Part shown: positions 1 through 8,174 of the stretch, piece after piece
How positions within the stretch are numbered: the first letter of the stretch is position 1
Layout of the letters: each line of letters begins with the position of its first letter
Origin: Aquiflexum balticum DSM 16537
GTDB taxonomy: Bacteria; Bacteroidota; Bacteroidia; Cytophagales; Cyclobacteriaceae
Assembly: GCF_900176595.1 (NCBI RefSeq)
Contig: NZ_LT838813.1
Location: forward strand, 5,288,001 to 5,352,000
DNA: 64,000 nt
Reading direction: 5' to 3'
Notes under the pieces: model-generated
Told to the model about the DNA's origin: nothing
Databases searched by the model: none
Seen by the model: only the letters and a program-made list of their open reading frames with translations
Program-made: the position numbers and the translations under genes

Positions 1-360
1 TTTGGAGGATGGTGTACCACGGCTGACCTGACCTGGTTTTCTTATGGCATCAATTCTTACGAATACTTTTTCAACTCAAAAAAGCCTGATTGGAATAAAG
101 TATTTGAAGAAAGGAAAGACAAAAAATACAGTCTTATTCTTTTGGACAACCAATCAGATATCGCCCAGGAGGATATTGCCTATTTTGACTTTGATGCCAT
201 AGCCAAAGATTTTGAGCATCCAATTCATGTCAGAAATGTGAATATGGACAAATTCGGCGTTTTCGGTTTTCTCTTCACTGAAACAAGCAAAGGAAATGAA
301 AGGGAACTGGAAGAAATCCTCCACTCCGATCTGAAAAAGTATATGGTGCTGAAAGGGTGA
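1..360 (+). CDS. C-terminal end of an unrecognised protein (5' truncated by window)
   Basis: Frame 1 is open from the first base to a TGA at 358-360, giving about 119 residues, so the gene begins before the window. The visible part is rich in aromatic and charged residues (W4, several F/Y) and has no signal peptide, membrane segment or motif that I recognise. A TTG at 142 could act as a start but the open frame upstream, with normal composition, argues for a longer protein. It is followed after 6 nt by a hairpin at 367-400 and faces the efflux operon tail-to-tail. I cannot assign a function. Confidence 0.6.
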   Translation, partial: FGGWCTTADLTWFSYGINSYEYFFNSKKPDWNKVFEERKDKKYSLILLDNQSDIAQEDIAYFDFDAIAKDFEHPIHVRNVNMDKFGVFGFLFTETSKGNERELEEILHSDLKKYMVLKG

Positions 361-366
361 CTTTAA

Positions 367-400
367 AACCTTCGAGGTCTGAAAAAAGACCTCAAAGGTT
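367..400. terminator. Bidirectional hairpin terminator, copy 1
   Basis: An inverted repeat pairs AACCTTcGAGGTCT with AGACCTCAAAGGTT around a short A-rich loop. It lies directly after the partial gene stop. An exact second copy is at 497-530, next to the end of the convergent efflux operon. Confidence 0.65.
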
Positions 401-496
401 ACGAGTCCCGACCTTTGATGCGCCGCGGCGTATCGAAGGTCTTGAGGATACAAGTAAGCTTCAATAGGAACTTTGGACCTTTTTTCCTGGTATTAA

Positions 497-530
497 AACC
501 TTCGAGGTCTGAAAAAAGACCTCAAAGGTT
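497..530. terminator. Bidirectional hairpin terminator, copy 2
   Basis: Same 34-nt inverted repeat as at 367-400. It ends 7 nt before the stop codon of the outer-membrane efflux gene, so on the minus strand it is the expected terminator of the efflux operon. The 96 nt between the copies hold no gene. Confidence 0.65.
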
Positions 531-537
531 GTCATAC

Positions 538-1953
538 CTACTGCACCACAGGTCCTCCACCGGTAGCCCTATACATTCGGGCATGAGCGGAAAGCAATTG
601 CTGTTGAAGTTGTACAAGCTCCAGTTCAGCATCGAAGGCCTGCCGTTGGGATTCGAGGAATTCCAGATAACTCGTAATTCCCTGAGTGTACCTTTCACCA
701 CTCAGGAATTGGGCGTTCAGGGCCGAAGCTTTTCTTTCTTCCGCTATGCTGATTTCTTCCATCAAGGTACTGATTTCAATTTTCAGGTCCTCTACCTCCC
801 TAAATGCATTCAAAACAGTATTTTCATAAGCAAATAAGGCTTGGTATTGCTGGCTTTGGGCTATGTCTACCTGCCTTCTTAACTGTCCCCAGAAAAACAA
901 AGGTCCTGCAAGTTGTCCACCCAAATTCCAAAGAGGGTTCTTTAAACTAAAATTGGTGATGTCGTCTGAAATGATTCCAAGTGTAGCATTGAGGCTGATG
1001 GTGGGCAATCGATTGGCTTTGGCAACACCAACCTGAGAGTTTTGCGACATAAGGGTGTATTCCGCAGCAATGATATCGGGCCGATTGATCAATAAATCTG
1101 CTGGACTGAATCCAGTCAAATCCATGGATAGTTTCTGTTCGTCGAGTGGCTTGCCGGTTTCAATCTGCATAGGATTCACTCCTATTAAAAAGCTCAATGC
1201 GTTTTCCAGTTGAACTGTTTTACGCTTGAATTTGGGTACGGATCCTGCTGCAATCGCTTTAAGTATCTGGGACTGGTCCACATCTGTTTGGGGGACTATT
1301 CCTTTGTCAAACCTTAATTGGATAATTTGGTGCATGCTGTCCCTGAGTGCCAGATTTCTCTGTGCGATCTCATACTCTTCTCTGGCCTGTAACAAGCTGA
1401 AATATGTACTGGCCACATCTGAGACAAGTGATATCTGAATACTTTGTAAGCCATATTCACTGGACAATAGATTAAATCTGGCTGCATCGGACAAGTTTCT
1501 GATCCGTCCCCAAAAATCCAATTCCCAATTTACCCCGGAACCTAAAATAAAAAGTTCGTTTACCTGACCAATTTGGTTGAAAAGAAAATTGCCCCTTTCT
1601 GCGGAACCCTGTGCTCCTACCATAGGTAGGAAATTTGCATTCTGGATTTTTAGTGCGTACCGGGCCTGCATGATCCGCTCAGAAGCTATAAGCGCATTTC
1701 TGTTGTATATTAAAGCGTTTTGAATCAAATCCATCAAAACAGGGTCATCAAAAGATTCCCACCAGAGAATATTGGCATTTCCTATTTTGGGAAGAGAGTC
1801 TGTATTGACTGTATCAGCTTGTATTTTTTCAGGTTCAGGCAAATCCGCTTTGAATTGTTCTGGCACCAAAACATCTGCTCCTTGGTAGGGCTTACCCGCC
1901 TTACAGGCTCCCAATAACAAAACAGCAATGGCTATGTATAAAAGTTTTCTCAT
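538..1953 (-). CDS. RND efflux outer-membrane channel lipoprotein (TolC/OprM family)
   Basis: 471 residues, the usual length for the NodT/OprM branch of the TolC family. It has a lipoprotein signal (lipobox LGAC, Cys 17) and the family's N-terminal WWESFDDPVL segment near residue 64, which precedes two repeats of paired helices that form the trimeric periplasmic tunnel. The protein would let the tripartite pump empty to the outside. Its start overlaps the stop of the upstream pump gene by 4 nt (ATGA), so it is the last gene of a three-gene operon: adaptor, pump, channel. Substrate cannot be read from the sequence; multidrug export is the usual role of this class. Confidence 0.9.
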   Translation of the reverse strand: MRKLLYIAIAVLLLGACKAGKPYQGADVLVPEQFKADLPEPEKIQADTVNTDSLPKIGNANILWWESFDDPVLMDLIQNALIYNRNALIASERIMQARYALKIQNANFLPMVGAQGSAERGNFLFNQIGQVNELFILGSGVNWELDFWGRIRNLSDAARFNLLSSEYGLQSIQISLVSDVASTYFSLLQAREEYEIAQRNLALRDSMHQIIQLRFDKGIVPQTDVDQSQILKAIAAGSVPKFKRKTVQLENALSFLIGVNPMQIETGKPLDEQKLSMDLTGFSPADLLINRPDIIAAEYTLMSQNSQVGVAKANRLPTISLNATLGIISDDITNFSLKNPLWNLGGQLAGPLFFWGQLRRQVDIAQSQQYQALFAYENTVLNAFREVEDLKIEISTLMEEISIAEERKASALNAQFLSGERYTQGITSYLEFLESQRQAFDAELELVQLQQQLLSAHARMYRATGGGPVVQ

Positions 1954-4900
1954 GATGAAGATGGATTTGATTTTAATTTTTCCAAATCTCTTTTTTTCTC
2001 ATAACCAAAGAGCTTACCTATCAAAACAAAGAGCATCGGATACATGAAAACACCCAAAAATGTAGCGATTCCAATCCCGCCCAACAAGGCCATTCCCATC
2101 ACCTTTCTTGCTTCAGCCCCTGATCCGGAGGCAAGTACCAAGGGAAGTATGCCAAGCACAAATGAAAATACCGTCATCAAAATCGGTCTGAACCTGAGTT
2201 TTGCGGCATCCATGGCCGCATCGTATAGGGATAAACCTTCATCAAACTTCAGCTTGGCAAATTCTACGATCAAAATCGCATTTTTGGCAGCCATGGCAAT
2301 CAAGAGAATCAGGGATATCTGTGCGAAAATATTGTTTTCAAAACTGATACTGAAATACCTGGCCACGACCAAAAACAGGAAAGCTCCCAATATCGCGAAG
2401 GGAGTTCCCAACATGATACTCAATGGAAGTGACCAACTTTCGTATTGGGCTGCCAGTATCAGAAATACCAAAAAGAAGGAAAACGCAAAAATAACCCCGG
2501 CAGAACCCGAAGATTTTTTTTCCTGATAACTCATTCCATTCCAACTGTAGGACATATTCGAAGGCAGAACTTCTGCCGCTACTTCCTCCAAAGCATTCAA
2601 AGCCTCAATGGAACTATAACCCGGAGCAGGTACACCCGTTACCTCAGCCGACCTGTAAAGATTAAACCTGGTCGTATATTCTGGGCCACTGACATCCTTG
2701 ACCTCCGCGAAGGTACTTATCGGGACTGATTCCCCATCCTTGTTTTTCACAAAAAACAGGTCTAGGCCTTTCTCATTTTGCCTGTATTCCGACTCAGCTT
2801 GGATATACGCCCTGTAAATCCTTCCGAATTTTGTAAAATCATTGACATAAGCACCCCCTGTAAAGGCACCAAAAGTGGAATAGACATCCTGAAGTCTGAC
2901 TCCTGTTTTTAATATCTTATCATTGTCAAATTCAATAAAACGCTGCGGAACCGATGCCTGATATTGTGTGGAAGCTCTTCCAATTTCCGGTCTTTGATTG
3001 GCAGCTTGGATAAAGGCCATTGTATTGTTAAAAAGATATTTTGGGTCTTCACCCAATTGATCCTGAATCATAATACTGAATCCGGAACCTGAACCCAAAC
3101 CGGGTATGGCAGGAGGACCAAATGAAAACGCAAAGGCATCTTTGACCTGGGTGGCGAGGATTCCGTTTATTTTCTGCGAAACTTTGATGGCGGTCATGCC
3201 TCCCCGCTCCTCCCAATCTTTTAAACTGACAAACATGAAAACGGAATTGGTACTCATGGCATCCGCCAATAAGTTGTATCCTACTGCTGTTGCAAAGGTC
3301 TCCACTTCGGGAATTCCGGCAATAATTTTTTCCACTTTTTGTGCCACCTCACGGGAGCGCTGTAAGCTGGCAGCATTGGGGAGCTGCATACTGACGAAAA
3401 TATATCCCTGATCTTCCTCAGGAATAAATCCGCCCGGCAAGGTATAACCCAATATACCTGCAGCTACTACTGTCAATAAAATAAAAACCACACCACGTTT
3501 CAATTTACCCCCCACTACCCGGGTGACACCCATATAGGATTGGGTGGATTTTTCGAAAGCTTTATCAAATGAATTGAAAAATCTGCCCAACAGCCCTTTT
3601 CTTTCACCTTCTTTTTTGGGTTTCAATAAAAGGGAGCAAAGCGCCGGACTTAAGGATAAGGCATTGATACTTGAAATGAATACAGATACGGCAATGGTAA
3701 TGGCAAACTGCTGGTATAAGCGACCTGTTATTCCCGGAATGGCCACTACAGGAACGAATACCGCAATCAATACAAGGCTAGTGGCAATGATGGGTGCAGT
3801 AACCTCTTTCATGGCTTCAGTAGTTGCCTGTTTGGCTCCCATGCCTCCATCCATCTTCACCTGTACAGCCTCTACCACCACGATGGCATCATCCACCACT
3901 ATACCGATGGCAAGGACCAAACCCAATAGAGACAAAACATTGATACTGAATCCCAACAAAGGGAACAACATAAACGCACCAACCAAAGATACCGGAATGG
4001 CCAAAGTAGGAATCAGGGTTGCCCTCCAATCCTGAATGAAGATATAAACTACAAAAATCACCAAAAGCAAAGCAATTACCAATGTTTCAACGATTTCTGC
4101 AATACCTGCGGAGATGGGCTTGGTTGAATCCAATGTAATGGAATGCTCTATACCTTCCGGATAACTTTGGGCGAGATTCTCCATCTCTTTCATCACATCC
4201 TCAGCCACCTTAACGGCATTTGAGCCTGGGGACTGGTAAATGGAAATCAAAGCGGATTGAGCCTGGTCTGTGGTAGTGAAAGCACCATAACTTTCTGTGC
4301 CCAATTCCACTCTAGCAATGTCCTTGATCCTGACCTGAGAACCGTCAGGGTGTGTTCTTACGATGATCTCGTTGAATTCCTCTTCTGACTGAAGTCTTTC
4401 AGGCAGCCTGATGACGTAAGTAAAGTCTGTACCGGGCGGTGCAGGCTCTGCACCAAGTTTGCCTCCCGGCACAATAGTACTTTGGGCTCTGATAGCCTCT
4501 GTAATTTCAGCAATTGTAATCCCCATTTTTGCAAGGATGTCGGGTTTCACCCAAATCCGCATGGAATAATCTGAAGATCCGATTACAGTCACCCGGCCAA
4601 CCCCGGGTATCCGGGCGAGATTGTCCCTGATGTTGATCATGGAATAATTTCCCAAAAACTTCTGATCATACCTTCCATCCGGGGATACCAGGGAAAGCAG
4701 CAATAGAATATTGGACATGGATTTTTCTGTGGTTACCCCCATCCGGGTCACTTCCTGCGGCAGCTTGGCCATGGCCGATGCCACCCTGTTTTGGGTAAAA
4801 ACAGTATTCATATCCGGGTCGGTGCCAATATCAAAAGTCACCTGAATGCTCATTGAACCATCATTGGCATTGGTGGACTTCATGTAGATCATGTTTTCCA

Positions 4901-5123
4901 CCCCGTTGATTTTTTGTTCAAGTGGCGTAGCTACCGACTGTTCCACACTCACGGCACTGGCACCTGTATAATTTGTAGAAACACGCACAACCGACGGTGT
5001 GATGTTGGGATACTGTTCGATGGGAAGTCCTCCTAAGGCGACCAGACCAATGGTCACCGTCACGATGGCGATGACTATGGCTACTATAGGTCTTCTTACG
5101 AAAAAGTGATGTTGCTCTTGCAT
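1950..5123 (-). CDS. RND multidrug efflux pump, HAE1 family (AcrB/MexB-like)
   Basis: 1057 residues, full length for the family. The N-terminus (FFVRRPIVAIV) is the typical first transmembrane helix, and TM4 carries the paired proton-relay aspartates in GIVVDDAIVVVE at residues 411-412; the TM10 lysine region AAKNAILIVEFAK is also intact. Two large periplasmic porter/docking loops separate the two six-helix halves. It works as an inner-membrane proton antiporter with the adaptor encoded 6 nt upstream and the channel overlapping downstream. HAE1 membership points to hydrophobic or amphiphilic compounds, not metal ions. No regulator gene is adjacent. Confidence 0.93.
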   Translation of the reverse strand: MQEQHHFFVRRPIVAIVIAIVTVTIGLVALGGLPIEQYPNITPSVVRVSTNYTGASAVSVEQSVATPLEQKINGVENMIYMKSTNANDGSMSIQVTFDIGTDPDMNTVFTQNRVASAMAKLPQEVTRMGVTTEKSMSNILLLLSLVSPDGRYDQKFLGNYSMINIRDNLARIPGVGRVTVIGSSDYSMRIWVKPDILAKMGITIAEITEAIRAQSTIVPGGKLGAEPAPPGTDFTYVIRLPERLQSEEEFNEIIVRTHPDGSQVRIKDIARVELGTESYGAFTTTDQAQSALISIYQSPGSNAVKVAEDVMKEMENLAQSYPEGIEHSITLDSTKPISAGIAEIVETLVIALLLVIFVVYIFIQDWRATLIPTLAIPVSLVGAFMLFPLLGFSINVLSLLGLVLAIGIVVDDAIVVVEAVQVKMDGGMGAKQATTEAMKEVTAPIIATSLVLIAVFVPVVAIPGITGRLYQQFAITIAVSVFISSINALSLSPALCSLLLKPKKEGERKGLLGRFFNSFDKAFEKSTQSYMGVTRVVGGKLKRGVVFILLTVVAAGILGYTLPGGFIPEEDQGYIFVSMQLPNAASLQRSREVAQKVEKIIAGIPEVETFATAVGYNLLADAMSTNSVFMFVSLKDWEERGGMTAIKVSQKINGILATQVKDAFAFSFGPPAIPGLGSGSGFSIMIQDQLGEDPKYLFNNTMAFIQAANQRPEIGRASTQYQASVPQRFIEFDNDKILKTGVRLQDVYSTFGAFTGGAYVNDFTKFGRIYRAYIQAESEYRQNEKGLDLFFVKNKDGESVPISTFAEVKDVSGPEYTTRFNLYRSAEVTGVPAPGYSSIEALNALEEVAAEVLPSNMSYSWNGMSYQEKKSSGSAGVIFAFSFFLVFLILAAQYESWSLPLSIMLGTPFAILGAFLFLVVARYFSISFENNIFAQISLILLIAMAAKNAILIVEFAKLKFDEGLSLYDAAMDAAKLRFRPILMTVFSFVLGILPLVLASGSGAEARKVMGMALLGGIGIATFLGVFMYPMLFVLIGKLFGYEKKRDLEKLKSNPSSS

Positions 5124-5129
5124 GGAAGC

Positions 5130-6263
5130 CTATTTTTCAGCGTTGAATTGAATGATTTCTATATTAACCTTTTGGCCTCCCTTTACGGTCATCAGACCAT
5201 CTATCAAAACCTTGTCTCCTTTTTCAAGACCTGATTCGATGATGAATTTATCTTCAAAACTATCAAAAATTTTCACCTGTTTCTGGACCACTATATTTTC
5301 TGAATCCACCACGTAAACATTGAAAAATCCCTGAACTTCAAAAGCACAACGCTGAGGGATGACCAAGGCATTTTCCACCACGTTGACCATACTCCTGACT
5401 TTTGCAAATTGTCCCGGGCGAATGAGACCTTTAGGATTCGGAAAAATACTCTGAATCAAAATTGATCCTGTATTAGGATCTACCTCCCTATCAATAAACC
5501 TGAATTTTCCTTGAAACGGAAACAATTCACCATCTGCCAAATATAATTCTAAAGGTAAGTCCGCTTTTTTTGCATCTGTCGAAGACAATTCAATCACCTC
5601 CCTGGCTAAGGTGAGGTAATCCCTTTCACTTAAAAAGAATTCAACAATGACGCTGTCTATCTGGGAAACTGTATTCAGAATAACCGGATTGGGAGACCTT
5701 CCAACGTACTCTCCTACTTTTGCTTTTGTTTTCCCAATGATTCCGGTGATAGGAGCATAAATTTTGGCGTAACCTAAATTAACTTTTGAAAGACTAAGAC
5801 TGGCTTCAGCAGCCTTCAAGGATTCCTCAGCGGCTTCTTTTCTTGCAATAGCCGCATCGAGATCTCTTTTACTTACAGCATTGAGATCTGCCAAGGGTTG
5901 AATTCTCTCAAGATCATTTGTTGCATTGACCAACATAATCCTTGATTCAGAAAGGCGGCTTTGCTCTCTGGTGACATCCAATCTGTAGGGATAATCATCA
6001 ATAGAATAAAGTAACTGGCCTTTAGTGACCCTCAGGCCTTCATTGAAGTGGATTTTCTCGATAAAACCATCCACTCTAGCCCGGATTGGAATATCAGCCT
6101 TTCCGTAAACCTGCCCCACGAAATCTTTGTAAATTGGAACAGTCGCCTCTGCAACTTCCACAGCTTTGAGATTTTGAATAAGGATGGTTTCCGTTTTCTT
6201 TTCGCAACTAAAGATAAGAAGTGAAACAAATACTAAGCGGATAGGGTGGAGAATTCCTTTCAT
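5130..6263 (-). CDS. RND efflux periplasmic adaptor (membrane fusion protein, AcrA/MexA-like)
   Basis: 377 residues with a lipoprotein signal (lipobox IFSC, about residue 20). It shows the standard order: a biotinyl-lipoyl half-motif (IRARVDGFIEKIHFNEG, about 62-78), an alpha-helical hairpin of about 90 residues, the second lipoyl half (IYAPITGIIGKTKAKVGEYV, about 168-187), then beta-barrel and membrane-proximal domains. It bridges pump and outer-membrane channel. First gene of the operon; the 169 nt upstream separate it from the divergent gene at 6433 and must hold both promoters. That interval contains a run of 12 T that may be functional or merely AT-rich spacer. Confidence 0.9.
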   Translation of the reverse strand: MKGILHPIRLVFVSLLIFSCEKKTETILIQNLKAVEVAEATVPIYKDFVGQVYGKADIPIRARVDGFIEKIHFNEGLRVTKGQLLYSIDDYPYRLDVTREQSRLSESRIMLVNATNDLERIQPLADLNAVSKRDLDAAIARKEAAEESLKAAEASLSLSKVNLGYAKIYAPITGIIGKTKAKVGEYVGRSPNPVILNTVSQIDSVIVEFFLSERDYLTLAREVIELSSTDAKKADLPLELYLADGELFPFQGKFRFIDREVDPNTGSILIQSIFPNPKGLIRPGQFAKVRSMVNVVENALVIPQRCAFEVQGFFNVYVVDSENIVVQKQVKIFDSFEDKFIIESGLEKGDKVLIDGLMTVKGGQKVNIEIIQFNAEK

Positions 6264-6432
6264 GATGTAAGAAAATTTTTCAAAAATAATATTTTTTTTT
6301 TTGGAGCACGATTCAAAACTAATTCCTTTGAAATTATATTTCCTATATCTTGGTCTTGACCCAAATTATTGAACTATCCATAAAAATGGCTAATTTTAGG
6401 CTTTAAACAAATTGTCTTTTTGAAAAAGTATT

Positions 6433-7197
6433 ATGCATCTTAAAACTGATGACCTTACCCGGCTAGAAATTGTTTTTGAATCGGGAATGGTTCCTCCACC
6501 TTACAGCCATATTTATAAATTAAAAATTTCCTTTGGTAAAAACTTCCTCGACACTACACTTGATTTGGTATATACCGACAGAGAAGAAATCACGGAACAG
6601 GAAGTCATTGATGAAGGATTCACTTTGGATGATGACTTTCATTTTCAGGGTGAAATTCCTACCGTGTGGGAAAAGCCTCTGAAGGAACTTTATGCAAAAT
6701 CAAAATGGTCAAACAACAAGTTGGATGAAGAGGGCGGAATCAATATACTCACCAAGGACAGGCACGGAAAAATCAGTAGGACCACACCTTTGAACCAACA
6801 GGAATGGCAGCATTTTGCTCAGGACTATATTCAGGCGATCTATGAAATCGACAAAAAAGAAGCACCCCTTACACTGAATTATATTGTCCGGGATGAAAAC
6901 AAATCTCTTGAAATCAATCTGACGGTAAAGTTTTCCATCAGAAAGGTAGAGGTTTATCTGAATGGCCAACCCAAAGAAGCTGATTGGGAGGAAACAAGAA
7001 CACTGCTTTCCTATATTTTTTTACCGGATTATGATTACAGCAAAGCAAAGCAAAAACCGCCTCAACAGAAGGGTCAATTTATAGATTGTGGGGATGGTTA
7101 TTGGCATGAAATAGGAAAAGGAGTCATCAATATTGACGACTCCTTTGATGCCGTGGGCAAAATCAAAAAGGGTTTTGCAAATTTGATATCAACTTAG
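6433..7197 (+). CDS. Conserved hypothetical protein, 254 aa
   Basis: No signal peptide, membrane helix or recognised domain. The protein is acidic and soluble-looking, with an N-terminal part that reads as an alternating beta-strand domain (ESGMVPPPYSHIYKLKISFG near residue 16) and a C-terminal segment containing CGDGYWHEIGKG. It is probably cytoplasmic. Its 3' end overlaps the 3' end of the convergent gene at 7194 by 4 nt. It is divergent from the efflux operon, so co-regulation is possible but nothing in the sequence shows it. Function unknown. Confidence 0.75.
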   Translation: MHLKTDDLTRLEIVFESGMVPPPYSHIYKLKISFGKNFLDTTLDLVYTDREEITEQEVIDEGFTLDDDFHFQGEIPTVWEKPLKELYAKSKWSNNKLDEEGGINILTKDRHGKISRTTPLNQQEWQHFAQDYIQAIYEIDKKEAPLTLNYIVRDENKSLEINLTVKFSIRKVEVYLNGQPKEADWEETRTLLSYIFLPDYDYSKAKQKPPQQKGQFIDCGDGYWHEIGKGVINIDDSFDAVGKIKKGFANLIST

Positions 7198-7634
7198 GGG
7201 GTAGCATTGTCGTAAAACTCCCTTACAAACGCCAAAAGCTGATTGTCAGTCATTTTATCACTGCTTTGCACAGCAAACCATTTACCGTTGAAAGATTTGT
7301 TTTCTCTTAACCGGTTTCTCATTTTTTCTTTGGCAGTACCCGGACCGAACAAGAAGATATCGTCAAAGGCATGAAGCTTGGCTTCCATCAATTTGAAGTA
7401 CTCATTGTGTTCATTTTGGGTAATGTTGTTCTTTTTGTGTTCATTATTGGAGGTATGTTCCGGATTAGGGGAAAATCGTGTCATATCATTGACTTCACCT
7501 TCTGTCCTTTTGATACTTTCATAAGGAGATTCAATGGTCTCGATGACTTCAACTTTTCCTTTTTTATACCCTACCAGGTGGGCTTTGGCGTGGTCTATCC
7601 AAACCCCTACTTGCTTATAAGAATTATCGCTCAT
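7194..7634 (-). CDS. Small protein resembling bacterial eRF1 domain-3 (baeRF-like)
   Basis: 146 residues, soluble. The N-terminal strand VGVWIDHAKAHLV and the C-terminal block (DDIFLFGPGTAKEKMRNRL, then VQSSDKMTDNQLLAFVREFY) match what I know of the eRF1/Pelota C-terminal-domain-like proteins of bacteria, in which a conserved FGPG turn and DKMT segment occur. Only this one domain is present, so it is not a full release factor; a ribosome- or stress-related role would be inference. A His/Asn-rich linker occupies about residues 55-80. Upstream, 7635-7753 contains no gene and leads into the first intergenic module of the protease array. Confidence 0.55.
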   Translation of the reverse strand: MSDNSYKQVGVWIDHAKAHLVGYKKGKVEVIETIESPYESIKRTEGEVNDMTRFSPNPEHTSNNEHKKNNITQNEHNEYFKLMEAKLHAFDDIFLFGPGTAKEKMRNRLRENKSFNGKWFAVQSSDKMTDNQLLAFVREFYDNATP

Positions 7635-7753
7635 TAATTTTGGGTTTAATGTTTTACTTTATTTTTTTTAAAATTATCAGGCTTTTTGACAAGCATCTTA
7701 ATGTAATGGAATTTAACAAATCTTCCAAGGGATTCAGAGAAATCAGGATTTAA

Positions 7754-8174
7754 ATTTGGCTAAAGCCTTTGGAAAGCGAGAGGCTTTTTAAATCGTCCAG
7801 CTAAAGCAGGACGCAATTCATTTCCTTTAATTCCTTACTTCTCGACATATTTGGAAGGAAAATTAGATAGATCAACGATCCCCCAGACATAAAAATAATG
7901 ACCTTATCCGGACTTGGCATCAAATATTTAGCCGCAAAAGACGCAATGGATCCGCTAAGGTCTACGGAGATCTCCTGAATGAACCCCTAATTCAACCACT
8001 CCTCCCCTTTCTTGATTCCCCCATTTACAATTAGACAAGCTTTCTTGTGTTCCCGATTCTCGGGACAGGCTTTATGTCTTATGCCTGTCTGCCTTCCGGA
8101 ATGTCCCCCATCATCCTAACTGCTATCTCATTTTTAATTCTAAAATCTAAAATCAAAAATCTAAAATCGCCCCC
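7754..8174. repeat. Intergenic module 1 (3' spacer and hairpins, no leader half)
   Basis: 421 nt that by eye are identical to 11230-11650. Reading on the minus strand from the unit A stop: a 350-nt spacer, hairpin CGTCC...GGACG, then hairpin AAAGCCT...AGGCTTT with T runs. The leader half found in other modules is missing because no further unit lies downstream. It therefore marks the downstream border of the array. No convincing gene is inside. Confidence 0.8.

Noticed and set aside
415-837. 140-codon plus-strand open frame at the window start.
   Set aside because: Antisense to the efflux channel gene and spanning a hairpin terminator; no coding features.
6280-6300. T12 run upstream of the efflux operon, considered as a phase-variable promoter spacer.
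   Set aside because: No second allele or flanking promoter elements visible to support it; AT-rich upstream DNA is common here.
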